From the NCBI GenBank assembly GCA_018136815.1, contig CM030945.1:1675171-1739170 (forward strand): 64,000 bases of DNA, written 5' to 3'. The position numbers and the translations under genes were made by a program. Shown here in pieces: positions 31,073-41,160 of this stretch. Position 1 is the first letter of the stretch. Every line of letters starts with the position of its first letter. The notes beneath the pieces are model-generated. The model ran no database searches. It was not told where the DNA came from and saw nothing but the letters and a program-made list of their open reading frames with translations. This DNA comes from Isochrysis galbana. Taxonomy: Eukaryota > Haptophyta > Isochrysidales > Isochrysidaceae.

Positions 31073-31345
31073 GCGCCTGGGGGCTCGAGGACGGCCCCCC
31101 GATAGCTACTGGGGGCCGTCGTTTCCCCCCGATAGCAAACGGGGGCAATCTTTCGCCCCCGATAGCAAACGGGGGCCCGCCTTAAAACGCGATAGCTCCC
31201 CGGGGCATAAAAAATCCCCCGATAGCTCTCGGGGGATTTTCTCGGTCCCCCGGTAGCTCTCGGGGGGGCTGTTGGCGATCGGGAAAAAATTTCCCCCCGA
31301 TAGCTATCGGGGGCCCCCGATAGCTATCGGGGGGCGTTGGCGCAT
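31073..31345. repeat. Palindrome-rich array, right block
   Basis: Direct repeat of 30112-30425 with substitutions, again built on 'gatagctatcggggg' palindromes and 'gatagcaaacggggg' variants. It ends about 110 bp before the truA-like gene. Confidence 0.85.
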
Positions 31346-31458
31346 AGAGTCTACTCTAGAACCAAGCCTGGTGGTGGTGGTAGCCTGGTGGACCCAGTGA
31401 GCTGGCCCCGTGTCGGGGGTGCCGGACGGCACTCTTTACTTCCGCCTCTCCCGCCAGA

Positions 31459-32460
31459 ATGGTCCAGCGGCTCGCGCTGCTCGTCGCCTACGACGGCACG
31501 CCGTACCGAGGCTGGAACGACGTTCGCGACTCGACGTTGCGACCCACGCTGGCGCGAATCCTTCGGCACGATCCCTTGCTCGACGCCGCCTCCCGGACCG
31601 ACGCCGGCGTGCATGCGCTCGGCCAGGTGAGGTTCACCCATACTGTTCTGCGCAGGCCTCATAGTCTTCTGCAGGTCTCGGTCTCTTCTCATTCGTTTAC
31701 CTGCGCGGTGGCCTGCACGTAGGTTTGTGCGTTCGACACGGAATCTAGTGCTGCGAACGATCTCGGTCAGCTCGTCTACTCCGCCAACCAGATGCTCCCT
31801 CTAGAAGTCCGCATCCACGGGGCTGCACCAACAACCCCCACGTTTGACCCGCGCGACAATTGTGGCAAAGAGTACTGGTACAGACTCTCAGTTTCTGTCT
31901 GTGCTGATCCATTGCTCGATGGCGCACATGGTCAGCGATGGCACCTGCCGCCACGGCGCAATGCTCCGCAATGGGATGCACAGGCCGCAGCACGAACAGC
32001 TAGGTTGCTGCTAGGTAGCCACTCCTATGCCGCATTTGCAAATACTCCCCGTGGAAGTGAACGTGTGGCAGCAGCGGAGGCGGCGGCAGCAGGAAAGCCC
32101 GTAGATACCACGTGCTGTCTCAGTATGGTGCAGCTTCGGCAGCTTGCAAACGATGAATACATGTTCCGATTGAGAGGCGACCGCTTCCTGTACAAGATGG
32201 TCCGAAATATTGTCGGCGCCCTAGTCAAGGTGGGTCATGGAGAGCTCTCGCATGACGAAGTCGCAGAAGCTCTCGAGCAGGGCTTCTTCTCTCGATCAAA
32301 GTCTCTCGCTTTGACCGCGCCCCCACAAGGCCTAGTCTTGCGACGCGTGCTATTCGGTGGCCATAGCTCATCGCCTCAGCCAAACTTCCAAGGAATGTCT
32401 CGGCAACCTCCATCGGGGCTACGCCCTTGGCGTGCTCGCACTGTGGTGCAGCGTCGGTAG
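31459..32460 (+). CDS. truA: TruA-type tRNA pseudouridine synthase (two exons)
   Basis: Exons 31459-31626 and 31723-32460 (GT at 31627, AG ending 31722) join in frame. Residues 1-56 carry the TruA opening 'LALLVAYDGTPYRGW' and the catalytic motif 'SRTDAGVHALGQ' with its Asp. Exon 2 continues 'VCAFDTES', 'QMLPLEVRI', 'FDPRDNCGKEYWYRL' (aromatic active-site strand), 'YAAFAN' and 'YMFRLRGDRFLYKMVRNIVG', typical of the C-terminal half of the family. TruA enzymes isomerise uridines in the anticodon arm of tRNA. The N-terminus begins almost at the first strand, so there is no obvious organelle leader and cytosol or nucleus is possible. After 'LVLRRVLF' a short Ser/Pro-rich tail ends at TAG 32460. 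A large CT tract lies 390 bp upstream on the sense strand. Confidence 0.9.
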
Positions 32461-32860
32461 AGCAAAGCAAGATTTGTCTGGTTGCTGCTACCTGCTGCAA
32501 GCGTTGGATGCAAGACACGAGCCGCGCCCCAACGTCAAGGTATGCATATGAGGATACGCGCGAAGCTCACATATTTTGTTGACTGTTTACCATTTGCTAC
32601 GATCTCCATACGTGCTATGCTACGGCTCAACGTACAACGTACAACCTAGACTAGGCGTTCAGTACAGGGTGTGTGTTGATCACAAAAGGGGGGGTAAAAA
32701 TTTGCGAATGTTATTCAACACGCACCTGTGGGACTACAACGGAAAGTGAAAGTATATGGTGGGAGGACGGCAACTGTTGCGGTTAAATATAGATTGTTCT
32801 CATGAGTTAGCAGTGAGCAGTGTTGTACATACTGACATTACAACGTAGTAGTTGTAGAAC
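32461..32860. other. 3' flank of the truA-like gene
   Basis: No coding signal recognised; probably includes the 3' untranslated region. Confidence 0.3.
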
Positions 32861-33474
32861 CTACTTTTATAAGTGGGGGTCAATGGGGGCCTCGCGCCCC
32901 CCTCTCTCCATCGCGGACACCCCCCGGGATGGGCCCGTACATTCAACCCCAGCCCCTGCCCTCTGGCAGGGGCAAGGCACTCATCAATTCAGCCCAGACC
33001 CCTAGTGGGCGCGGGTCGCGAGCCGCACTCCCAGGCCCGCATGGGCCAGCTCTCGTACTGACTCCCCCCCCCATCCTTGGTCGCCAGGCAGACAGGGGCC
33101 TCCGGGCGGCACCCAAGGCCAGTGAGGCGAGCGAGGGAGAGGCAGGGGGGGCCAGGGGCTGAGCCCCAGCCTCCACTGCCCCCTGAGCTGCCCCTGCTGG
33201 CCCTCTGGGCGCCCCTGAAGGACCTCTGAGAGCAGGCCATGGCGCGCCGCATGGCGACGCGCCGCAGGGACCGGGGCGGAAGAGAATGGAACGAGGGAGA
33301 GGGGGGGATTTGCACCCCCCCCGATGGAGTGTGGTGAGAAACGAGCCCCGTTTGCGTTAGCAAACGGGCGAAGGGGGGCGGCTGGCGATAGGAGGGAGAT
33401 GGGAAGGGAGCGGCTCAAGACGTCTCAGATACCCTTGTGGCAGGTATACTCGAGGCGCAGTTGCTTATTTCTCG
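32861..33474. repeat. Dispersed 620-bp hairpin-rich repeat, copy 1
   Basis: Begins 'ctacttttataagtggggg' and ends near 'ttatttctcg', and matches 36978-37594 over its length. Conserved hairpins: 'gggggcctcgcgccccc', 'agcccctgcc..ggcaggggc' and 'cccgtttgcgttagcaaacggg'. Its first 400 bp are also related to the arms of the inverted repeat at 3646-5133. Long frames in it have biased composition and are not called. Confidence 0.85.
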
Positions 33475-33545
33475 AAAACAAAAACACATTCTTGAGCGTT
33501 AGTACCTCTACTCTCACTAGACTTGCCCTGTGGTGCCTAAGGGCC

Positions 33546-34015
33546 TGACAATTACATAAACGGACAACAATATAACAAAAGTCTCTCATGGGACAGGTGT
33601 GATGAGTCGCAATCACCCAGGTGCACGCCGTGCGTGCGTACGGCGCGATGTGCATCGGACAATTACATAAACAGACAAGATAACAGAAGTTCTCGCACGG
33701 GGCCGGTGTGATGAGTCGCTCACCCAGGTGCACGCCGTGCGTGCGTACGGCGCGATGTGCATCGGTTCCCCCCGCGGGACGCCGTGCGTGCGCATAACAA
33801 CTTTTTCCTCTACGGTGCCCCTGTGGTGCCTAAGGCTGACAATTACATAAACAGACAAGAAAACAGAAGTTCTCGCACGGGGCAGGTGTGATGGTGATTG
33901 ATGAGTCGCAATCACCCAAGTGCACGCCGTGCGTGCGTACGGCGCGATGTGCATCGGTTTCCCCCGCGGGGGCGCCGTGCGTGCGCACGACAAGGTTTTC
34001 CTCTACTATGAAAGT
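33546..34015. repeat. Tandem repeat, three units of about 110-180 bp
   Basis: Units begin at about 33546, 33657 and 33837 with 'gacaattacataaac' and share 'cacgccgtgcgtgcgtacgg' and 'gcgcgatgtgcatcgg'. The second and third units carry an extra 70 bp. Confidence 0.85.
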
Positions 34016-34319
34016 GCACACCGTGCGTCCGCTCTTTCCGCGGGGGGACTCTGGGCGCGGAGTGCGGGCGGAACCCCCTGGGACACCCCGTGAAACCGGT
34101 GGGTTATTACAGTATGTGATGTGAACATCGACGTAAACCAGGAGTTGTCTCAGGTGACCCTCCCCACCCCACCCCCACTCCACCCCATCTCAGCGACCCA
34201 CCATCGATCGCCCCCAGAGAGAGAAGGCTCCTGCTGCCTGCGTCGAGCTCTTGCACCGACTGAGTCGAGCTCCACTCCTTGTCGGCCATCTCGACGAGCT
34301 CGCGCAGCAGCTCGCGCAG

Positions 34320-34440
34320 GTCGTCCGCACATTCCTCGCACTCGTCCTCGTCCTCGCACTCGTCCTCGTCCTCGCCAATCTCCTCGTCAGTCTCCTCCTC
34401 CTCAGTCTCCTCCTCCTCAGTCTCCTCGTCCTCGCTGACG
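34320..34440. repeat. Trinucleotide-like CTC/GTC tract
   Basis: 'tcctcgtcctcgcactcgtc' type repeats. They read as acidic Asp/Glu codons on minus and as Leu/Val on plus. They adjoin the Fanzor-like fragment and may or may not belong to it. Confidence 0.6.
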
Positions 34441-34499
34441 TCGCTGGCGTCCACTGCCGCCGTTCCAGTCGTCTCTCGAGTCTTCTTTCTCCGCCTCGT

Positions 34500-34919
34500 C
34501 GTCAGACGCGGGCACACGCGGTAGTCGACCACGGGCCGCACACGCAGGGAGCGCATCGAGAGCGCCAGGGGCGAGGGAGAGTCCGCTGCGGCAGTTTACC
34601 GCCAACAATTGGCGTGGGCTTGCTGCGCAAACTAGCGCGGCGATTCGTTGTGTGCATCACGCCAGAGAGGAACACCTCACAGACGTGCTCTTCCTGCGGA
34701 GGAACTGCATTCGAGTGCCAAGAGACGGAAGCTCTTCGCAGGCGCAAGATCCGTGGTCTGCGAAGATGCACCGAGTGTCTCAAGCACCTCGGTCGAGATC
34801 GCAACGCGGCATGCAACATTGGTCGAGTCTTCGCTGCGCGATATCACCGTGAAACCATGCACTTCCAGGCAGATCCCTTGGATATTGCCATAGAAGACGC
34901 GGATTGTACTAGTGAGTGA
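34500..34919 (+). pseudogene. Fanzor/TnpB-type protein, C-terminal fragment
   Basis: The frame ending at TGA 34919 holds the hallmark C-terminus of TnpB/Fanzor nucleases: a Gly/Pro segment ('GSLPPTIGVGLLRKL'), 'ITPERNTSQTCSSCGG' (RuvC Glu region leading into the zinc ribbon, first Cys pair), 'GLRRCTECLKHLGRDRNAA' (second Cys pair and the RuvC-III Asp) and 'CNIGRV'. In active family members these form the zinc ribbon inserted in the RuvC domain, and the enzyme is RNA-guided. Upstream of about 34500 the frame enters a CTC/GTC tract with no recognisable N-terminal RuvC-I or REC part, so this is a fragment, or the first exons lie elsewhere. Which Fanzor class it belongs to cannot be told. Confidence 0.75.
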
Positions 34920-34925
34920 AATAAC

Positions 34926-34960
34926 GGGGGAGCCCGCTCTTGAGCGGGAAAACACCCCCC
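34926..34960 (+). ncRNA. Candidate guide-RNA scaffold hairpin 3' of the Fanzor-like fragment
   Basis: Seven bases after the stop codon lies a perfect 7-bp stem 'cccgctc'/'gagcggg' with a 2-base loop (34933-34948), enclosed by an outer G5/C5 pair (34926-34930 with 34955-34960). In TnpB and Fanzor systems the guide RNA comes from the 3' end of the gene and the adjacent element end, so position and shape fit. Transcription and function are not shown. Confidence 0.4.
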
Positions 34961-35494
34961 CATCCATAACCATAAGACGTGTAACGACGTCTATAGCGAC
35001 TGAAACATAGTTGTGGAATGCTTAGGTCTTAGGTGTTTCGTGACGGGTTTTATGTTTTAGACGGCGCGGGTTCGACGACTAAAAAAGAAAATATCCACCC
35101 TTTCCCAGGGCATATTACGGGTAAAAAACTCATCGCACACGCCATAAGAGAAAACAAAATATCACCTGGCCCTCTTTTGACGGAACGCGACTTCTGGTCA
35201 GGGGGGTCCAAGGGGAGGAGGGCTTGGTCAGAGCGACAAGCTGGCCAGCGTGGGCCAAGGCGTGCGATCTGTGCTCAACTCTTTGCTCTCTGGGAGAGTC
35301 TGTGCAGTCTGGGTACGTGAGTCCCCCCTGTCTGCCAAGAGGCAGCGCAAGGGGGAAGGGGGGTGGATGGTTCTCGCTTCTCGCTTCTCGCCCCCCATCC
35401 CCCCATGAGCCATGAGCCATGAGGGGAGTCGAGAGAGTGGGGGCGGCGCGAGGGCCCCCCTCCATGGCGACCAATCATAAGATTAGTGGGGAGA
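34961..35494. other. Intergenic, no recognised gene
   Basis: Contains small tandem motifs ('ctcgcttctcgcttctcgc' near 35372, 'gagccatgagccatgag' near 35406). Nothing else. Confidence 0.35.
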
Positions 35495-35560
35495 TACATG
35501 GAGAGAGGTGGAGGCTCGTGCCCCCCCATGGGTCAACCAAGTATAAACTTAGTCTCTGAA
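35495..35560 (-). repeat. Short dispersed hairpin repeat, copy 2 (reverse)
   Basis: Reverse complement of the 27066 family: ends 'aaccaagtataaacttag' after a 'ggctcgtgccccccc' block. Confidence 0.7.
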
Positions 35561-35989
35561 TATTTTTGTAATAGAGTGCAGTTCTTAGTCGCGTGGGGTA
35601 TGAATTGCGTCCTCACGTGTCACGTGTCACGTGTGTCTCGATCCTTCGCCGTCGCTAGACTCATGCTACAGCTCATCACGCACTCGCTACTAGCAATAGC
35701 TCATGCTAGACTCGAGCAAGCTCCCTCCTACCCAAACGCATCTAAATTGGCCACCATTCCTCTGTTGTATGTTGTACTCCATGTGAAACGGCGGCACACA
35801 TCCAGAACAGAGGTTTGACAACTCATTTATAAAGTAGGAGTAGGAGTAGGAGTAGGAGTACAGAAAATTCAGGAATCCGCGAGATCTCCCGACAGGAAGA
35901 GCTCGAGCCGGAGCGAGGTCTGCTGAGGGTGCGCCGCCGGGGACGCCGTCGTCGTGGCGAGGTGCGGGCAGGCGCTCTGCGTGGAGGGC

Positions 35990-36889
35990 ATGTCGGCGCG
36001 ACGGGCTCTGCTATTGCTGACTCTCGGACTAGCCGCCTCGGTTCTTGGCCTCTGCCCATCGGCCGTACGCGTCCGCAGACCCTCACTAGCGTATTCTCCG
36101 CATGTTGCGGCACAGCGCCTCCTTGTGATGGGGAGAGCAGAGCGGCGCATGGCAAAGAAGCGGAGCAAAAAGGTGGCAGGAGCACGAAGTGCCGCGCCAG
36201 CCAGCCGCGGTGACGTCCTGCCGCGCACTGAGGTGCTGGCGAGACTCGCCGAAGTCCCTGTCTTTGGCCTCAAGTCAGGCACGGAATTTCTCACTGCTCA
36301 AGACAGCTGTTCATGCTTCTACCTGGATGCTCGAGAGGCCGAGCGGATGTGCTTAAAGATGGGCTCAAACGTGCGCGTTGAAGGTTTGGCCCTGTCTGAG
36401 ATCTATTTCGACCCCAAAACGCGCCTCAAGGCGGCAGACTCCGCACTAAGCCAATTGCAATCGGTTCCGGCCGGTGCGCGGCTTGAGCCCAACATCAAGA
36501 TCCCGCTGTTCTGCATCGATGGCTTGCAGACTACTGATAAGTCTACTGGCATCTCTTCCTTACCACTTTTCAATTCGAAAGCTGAGCTCCTCGAGTTTGC
36601 GGTGCCCGTCTACGGCGAAGAGGCTGCGAAGCGTATGGTGCTGGCCACCGACCTTTCGGTGGTTGTGAACAACATGATCAATGGGCCTGCTGGCTTGCTG
36701 CGCAATGCGCGATTCTTCGCCGACGCCAAGAGCCTGAAGTGGATGGACGATGAGATTGCGCGAAAAAAATCATCCATGTTTCCCGACGCGCCAGGATCTT
36801 CAAACATGATCCCACCAAATTTGCGTGGGGGCAACGCGGGGGCACCTAGTGGCGTGTTTGGTGGCATTCAGAGTCTGTTCCCGAGATGA
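35990..36889 (+). CDS. Tic22-like plastid protein-import component
   Basis: A single-exon ORF of 299 residues from ATG 35990 to TGA 36889; an upstream in-frame ATG at 35954 is possible. The start at 35990 is preferred because 'MSARRALLLLTLGLAASVLG' makes a clean signal peptide. It is followed by a basic, Ser/Ala-rich stretch (about 20-75), the bipartite leader expected for plastid proteins of secondary algae. The mature part opens 'VLARLAEVPVFGLKSGTEFL', the usual Tic22 start, and continues 'CFYLDAREAERM', 'RVEGLALSEIYF', 'IPLFCIDGLQ' and 'LPLFNSKAELLEFA', matching the repeated Tic22 halves. Tic22 proteins are intermembrane-space chaperones for preprotein import. The C-terminal 35 residues are Gly/Pro/Asn-rich. 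Confidence 0.8.
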   Translation: MSARRALLLLTLGLAASVLGLCPSAVRVRRPSLAYSPHVAAQRLLVMGRAERRMAKKRSKKVAGARSAAPASRGDVLPRTEVLARLAEVPVFGLKSGTEFLTAQDSCSCFYLDAREAERMCLKMGSNVRVEGLALSEIYFDPKTRLKAADSALSQLQSVPAGARLEPNIKIPLFCIDGLQTTDKSTGISSLPLFNSKAELLEFAVPVYGEEAAKRMVLATDLSVVVNNMINGPAGLLRNARFFADAKSLKWMDDEIARKKSSMFPDAPGSSNMIPPNLRGGNAGAPSGVFGGIQSLFPR

Positions 36890-36977
36890 GGAGATGATGC
36901 AGAATGCTCTCTCCTCCCAGGTGCAAGTAGTTTCTAGTGAGTCGCCGTAAGCTTTCTATATCGCTGTTGCCTGCAAC

Positions 36978-37594
36978 CTACTTTTATAAGTGGGGGACAA
37001 TGGGGGCCTCGCGCCCCCCTCACACCATCGCGGACATCCCCCGGGGTGGGCCCGTACAATCAACCCCAGCCCCTGCCCTTTGGCAGGGGCAGGGCACTCA
37101 TCAATCTGGCCCAGACCCTTCGGGGGCGCGGCCCGCGAGCTGCACTCCCACGCCCGCGCTGGGCCTGCCCTCGAGCTGACTCCCCCTCTGTCCCTGGTCG
37201 CCAGGCATACAGGAGACTCTGGGCGGCCCCCATGGCCAGCGAGGCGAGCGTGGGAGAGGCAGGGGGGGCCAGGGGCTGAGCCCCAGCCTCCACTGCCCCC
37301 TGAGCTGCCCTTGCTGGCCCCCTGGGAGCCCCCAAAGGGCCCCTGAGAGCAGGCCAGGGCGCGCCGCATGGCGACGCGCCGCAGGGACGACGAAGGGAGA
37401 GAGTGGAGAGAGGGAGAGGGGGGGTTTTGCACCCCCCCCGATGGAATGCAGTGAGAAATGGGCCCCGTTTGCGTTAGCAAACGGGTGAGGGGCGGCTGGC
37501 GACAGGAGGGAGAAGAGAAGGGAGTGGCTCAATGGCGAGGAGAGTATCCCAGGTGGCGCAGGCTACTCGAGTCGCAGTCATTTATTTCTCGAGG
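36978..37594. repeat. Dispersed 620-bp hairpin-rich repeat, copy 2
   Basis: Matches 32861-33474 in the same orientation, including 'cccgtttgcgttagcaaacggg' and the terminal 'ttatttctcga'. It begins about 90 bp after the Tic22-like stop codon, as copy 1 lies 400 bp after the truA-like stop. Confidence 0.85.
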
Positions 37595-37662
37595 ACCGCT
37601 CACGGCGCGAGCTGGTAAGGGCCGTTCTTCTTGGATTAGAGAGTTCCTCCCCCCCCCCCCCG

Positions 37663-37900
37663 GCGGCGATTGGCGTGGCTGCTCGGGCGGCATATTTGGA
37701 TATGGTGCCTGGTGCGGCATCCTATGCCAGCGGGAGACCGAGAAAGCGCCGGCAGCGCGCCCGGTAGCGTTCGAAAGTTGGGCGCTCGGCCCGTTCGGCC
37801 GGGTGACGTTAGCGTAGTCGTCGGCGCCACACACGGCCGTCGATTTCGCGATGAGCGCGGGCGGCGGCGGCGATTGGCGTGGCTGCTCGGGCGGCATATT
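37663..37900. repeat. Direct repeat running into an assembly gap
   Basis: 'ggcggcgattggcgtggctg' plus 'ctcgggcggcatatt' occurs at 37663-37700 and again at 37863-37900, immediately before the gap. The period is about 200 bp, so more copies may be hidden in the gap. Confidence 0.8.
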
Positions 37901-38000
37901 NNNNNNNNNNNNNNNNNNNNNNNNNNNNNNNNNNNNNNNNNNNNNNNNNNNNNNNNNNNNNNNNNNNNNNNNNNNNNNNNNNNNNNNNNNNNNNNNNNNN
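37901..38000. other. Assembly gap (100 N)
   Basis: One hundred N between a 200-bp-period repeat and a GA microsatellite. Confidence 1.
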
Positions 38001-38744
<744 letters not shown>

Positions 38745-40391
38745 ATGGCCTGCCGCTCCTCAGCCGGCACAACCACACAGCTCAGCTGGCGAAGGCGCGA
38801 TGGCTGCGGCTGTATGCCCAACAAGGCGGGTGTCTGCTGCGCCTCTGCGTCCTGCAATTGCCGGAAGGAGGGCAAGTCGTGTGGAGAGGAATGCGGCTGC
38901 GCCGGCGCCGCAGGTGGCATCGCGCTCACATGTACTGGCCACGGCGAGCCTGCCGCTATTAAGAAGGTGAGCAAGACTGGGAAGAACTATGGCCGAAAAT
39001 TCCATTGCTGCCCACGCAGCGCTCCGGAGAGGTGCAACTTCTTTGTGTGGGTGCCCGATGGCTGGGGTTGCTGTGCATCTGATAACACGCGCCGCGTGAG
39101 TGGAATCCCCGATGTGACCCACCCGACGAGTGATGGTGCAGCTGGCAATGAAAGCGGTATCGACGTGGCTCAAAGCGCAATGCCGAGTCGGGGCAACAAG
39201 TCGAGCCCGGGTAAGGCATACCATAAAGGCAGTGTTCCTAGTGGGCAGTCAAGGAGAAACGGGAAGGGCCGCAAACGCAAGAAGTGTGAACTTGGCAACG
39301 CGTGCCCCTTCCAGCATGAACATCAGCACACAGAGGAATACTCGCATCCATCAGATGAACCGCCGCCACAACCAATGCAACCCTTCTCCGGCCGAGGCTT
39401 CTCTCTACAAGTGTCTCGTGGCCCGGAAGATCGCAGCCACAGCCTTCGTGCCAAGCGAGGTCAGCCTGGTGATAGTGGGAGTTCTGGGCATACCCTCGCT
39501 GGAGTGGGGCGCGGCGGGCTTGCTCGTCGAGGCCGCTCAAGCGACGAGCCACTGAGGCGGAGCAGCTCCCGTGGTCCGCAAGCCCATCGTGAGCCGGCTC
39601 CTATTGAAGCAATCGATTTGGTCTCAGATGACTCCGTTGCAGACATGGACGGCGAGAGCGAGATCCCCACGCGTCGCGTGGGCTTGCAACGGACCTCCGG
39701 CTTGGACTCAAGCTCCAGCTTGCCAAGCCAGTCGGATGAGATCGTATGCTGCGAAATATGCACCCGTTTCGTTCCCATTGCCGCCCTAGCGACTCACGAA
39801 CTGCAGCATGAGCGCAGCGGGGAGGCGGCTGCCCACCGTGCTGCGCTGGAGAGAGCTAGGGAGCGAAAGGAATTACAGGAGGCCTACGAAGCGTCGCTAC
39901 GTGCTGATCTAGAACGAGAAGCTCGGGAGGCGGCGGATCGGGAGGCTGCAGAGAGGGCGGAGGCCGACAAGCAAGCAGCAGAGAGGCAGGCAATAATGCA
40001 ACGGGACGTTGCAGAGCACCGCATGCGGATGAAAGCCGAACGGCAAGAGGCCCGCCGCGAGGCAGCTGAGGCCGAGCTGCGTCCTGAACCCATGGCCGGA
40101 GCCTCGACGACTGTAACCCTTCGGCTCGTGCTTCCATCTGGCACCTCCATCGTCCGCCGATTCAAACGGGATGCCCCTATTTCGCAGGTCTTTTTGTGGG
40201 CAGAGTCCCTTGAAGAAGTGGCGCGGCTACCCGACAATAATAGAGGCGATGGTGAGTTCGCAAAAGATGAAGTTTGGGAACTCGTTCCACCAATAGGCCT
40301 TGGCATTGAAGGTGGACTGCTTCCAAGTGAAGAGACTTTGGAGGAATTGAGGTTGGCGCCCGACGCCACCATCCGGCTTAGACCCCTCTAA
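38745..40391 (+). CDS. Multi-zinc-finger protein with GRF-like, PBZ-like, SIM, coiled-coil and UBX-like regions
   Basis: A single-exon 548-residue ORF. Residues 20-54 are Cys-rich ('CGCMPNKAGVCCASASCNC', then further Cys), like CXC/tesmin-type metal-binding repeats. Residues about 62-105 ('TGKNYGRKFHCCP', 'CNFFVWV') match the GRF zinc finger of nucleic-acid enzymes. Near residue 185, 'CELGNACPFQHEHQH' plus 'EYSHP' has the Cys, Cys, His, His spacing of PBZ poly(ADP-ribose)-binding fingers. 'IDLVSDDS' near 293 is a textbook SUMO-interacting motif. 'CCEICTRFVPIAALATHELQH' near 340 is a small C2H2-type finger like ubiquitin-binding UBZ. A charged coiled coil runs about 365-445, then a UBX-like ubiquitin fold ('TVTLRLVLPSGTSIVRRF' to the end). 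UBX domains usually bind Cdc48/p97. The combination suggests a genome-maintenance adaptor; that role is inference. Confidence 0.7.
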   Translation: MACRSSAGTTTQLSWRRRDGCGCMPNKAGVCCASASCNCRKEGKSCGEECGCAGAAGGIALTCTGHGEPAAIKKVSKTGKNYGRKFHCCPRSAPERCNFFVWVPDGWGCCASDNTRRVSGIPDVTHPTSDGAAGNESGIDVAQSAMPSRGNKSSPGKAYHKGSVPSGQSRRNGKGRKRKKCELGNACPFQHEHQHTEEYSHPSDEPPPQPMQPFSGRGFSLQVSRGPEDRSHSLRAKRGQPGDSGSSGHTLAGVGRGGLARRGRSSDEPLRRSSSRGPQAHREPAPIEAIDLVSDDSVADMDGESEIPTRRVGLQRTSGLDSSSSLPSQSDEIVCCEICTRFVPIAALATHELQHERSGEAAAHRAALERARERKELQEAYEASLRADLEREAREAADREAAERAEADKQAAERQAIMQRDVAEHRMRMKAERQEARREAAEAELRPEPMAGASTTVTLRLVLPSGTSIVRRFKRDAPISQVFLWAESLEEVARLPDNNRGDGEFAKDEVWELVPPIGLGIEGGLLPSEETLEELRLAPDATIRLRPL

Positions 40392-40716
40392 TGTCGGACA
40401 AGCACTTGCCGCTCAAACCCCAAAAGTGCCTGCCCTACTGGATTGCGCTAAGCTGGGCAGCACTTCATACCACAGCCCTGTTCTGCATACGTCGTCCATC
40501 AGCCACAAGGAGGCGTCAACCAGGCGCCAACTGAGACATCGCAACGGGCGAAAAGTAGAACAGCGCACAAAAATATGCAGATGCGGGAAGCGTGGAGCGT
40601 ATTTGAGACTCTGTATCCATACGACACAAGTGAGCCGAAAAAGAACCGTCACAAGTGCAAATTGTTTTTTTCCTGATTGTGTTCACTGCTGACTTTATTG
40701 TCGGCTGTGATACCAA
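40392..40716. other. 3' flank of the multi-zinc-finger gene
   Basis: No gene recognised; it ends at a short dispersed repeat. Confidence 0.3.
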
Positions 40717-40815
40717 CTATGTTTATACTTGGTTCACCCATGGGGGGGGCACGAGCCCCCCCCCCCCCTCTCCTCTCTCCACTCCCCCCTGCCGTGGGGA
40801 AGGAATAACCACCCA
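40717..40815 (+). repeat. Short dispersed hairpin repeat, copy 3
   Basis: 'tatgtttatacttggttcac' followed by the G-run/'cacgag'/C-run hairpin; same family as 27066. Confidence 0.75.
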
Positions 40816-40826
40816 TCCGCCATCCA

Positions 40827-41160
40827 GGGCGTATGGGTTCACGTTTACCCGGTGTTGACCCACTTTGCGTTAACACCTCCAGTGGCTAGGTGTGGCACAT
40901 GCGTTAACACCTCAATCTGCAAGTGTTGGTACCAGCAGCGGGTTAACACCACACTGCCGGTGCTGTGTACTACTGTGCACCCACGCACCCACGCACTCAC
41001 GCACCCACTGAATGCTACGTGCCGCGCGTGCGCGCGCACGAGGAGCTGCACGGCCAAGTGGCAAGTGGGGAGTTGCTCTTCGGCACGGGCACCATGGCCA
41101 ACTTGGAGCTTGCGCGGCTGCACCGCTGCACCTGCTGCTGCGCGCGCTGCGGCAATACGA
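40827..41160. repeat. Dispersed repeat, copy 2 (paired with 1081-1420)
   Basis: Matches 1083-1345 almost throughout and more weakly after. It lies directly behind a short hairpin repeat, while copy 1 does not. Confidence 0.7.

Noticed and set aside
34107-34556. Acidic Asp/Glu-rich minus-strand ORF antisense to the Fanzor-like fragment
   Set aside because: Driven by a GAC/GAG-like repeat tract; the convincing motifs are on the plus strand. It could be a real low-complexity tail but cannot be supported.
35030-35100. Possible tRNA because of a 'ggttcgac' T-loop-like string
   Set aside because: No matching acceptor stem, D-arm or anticodon arm could be folded around it.
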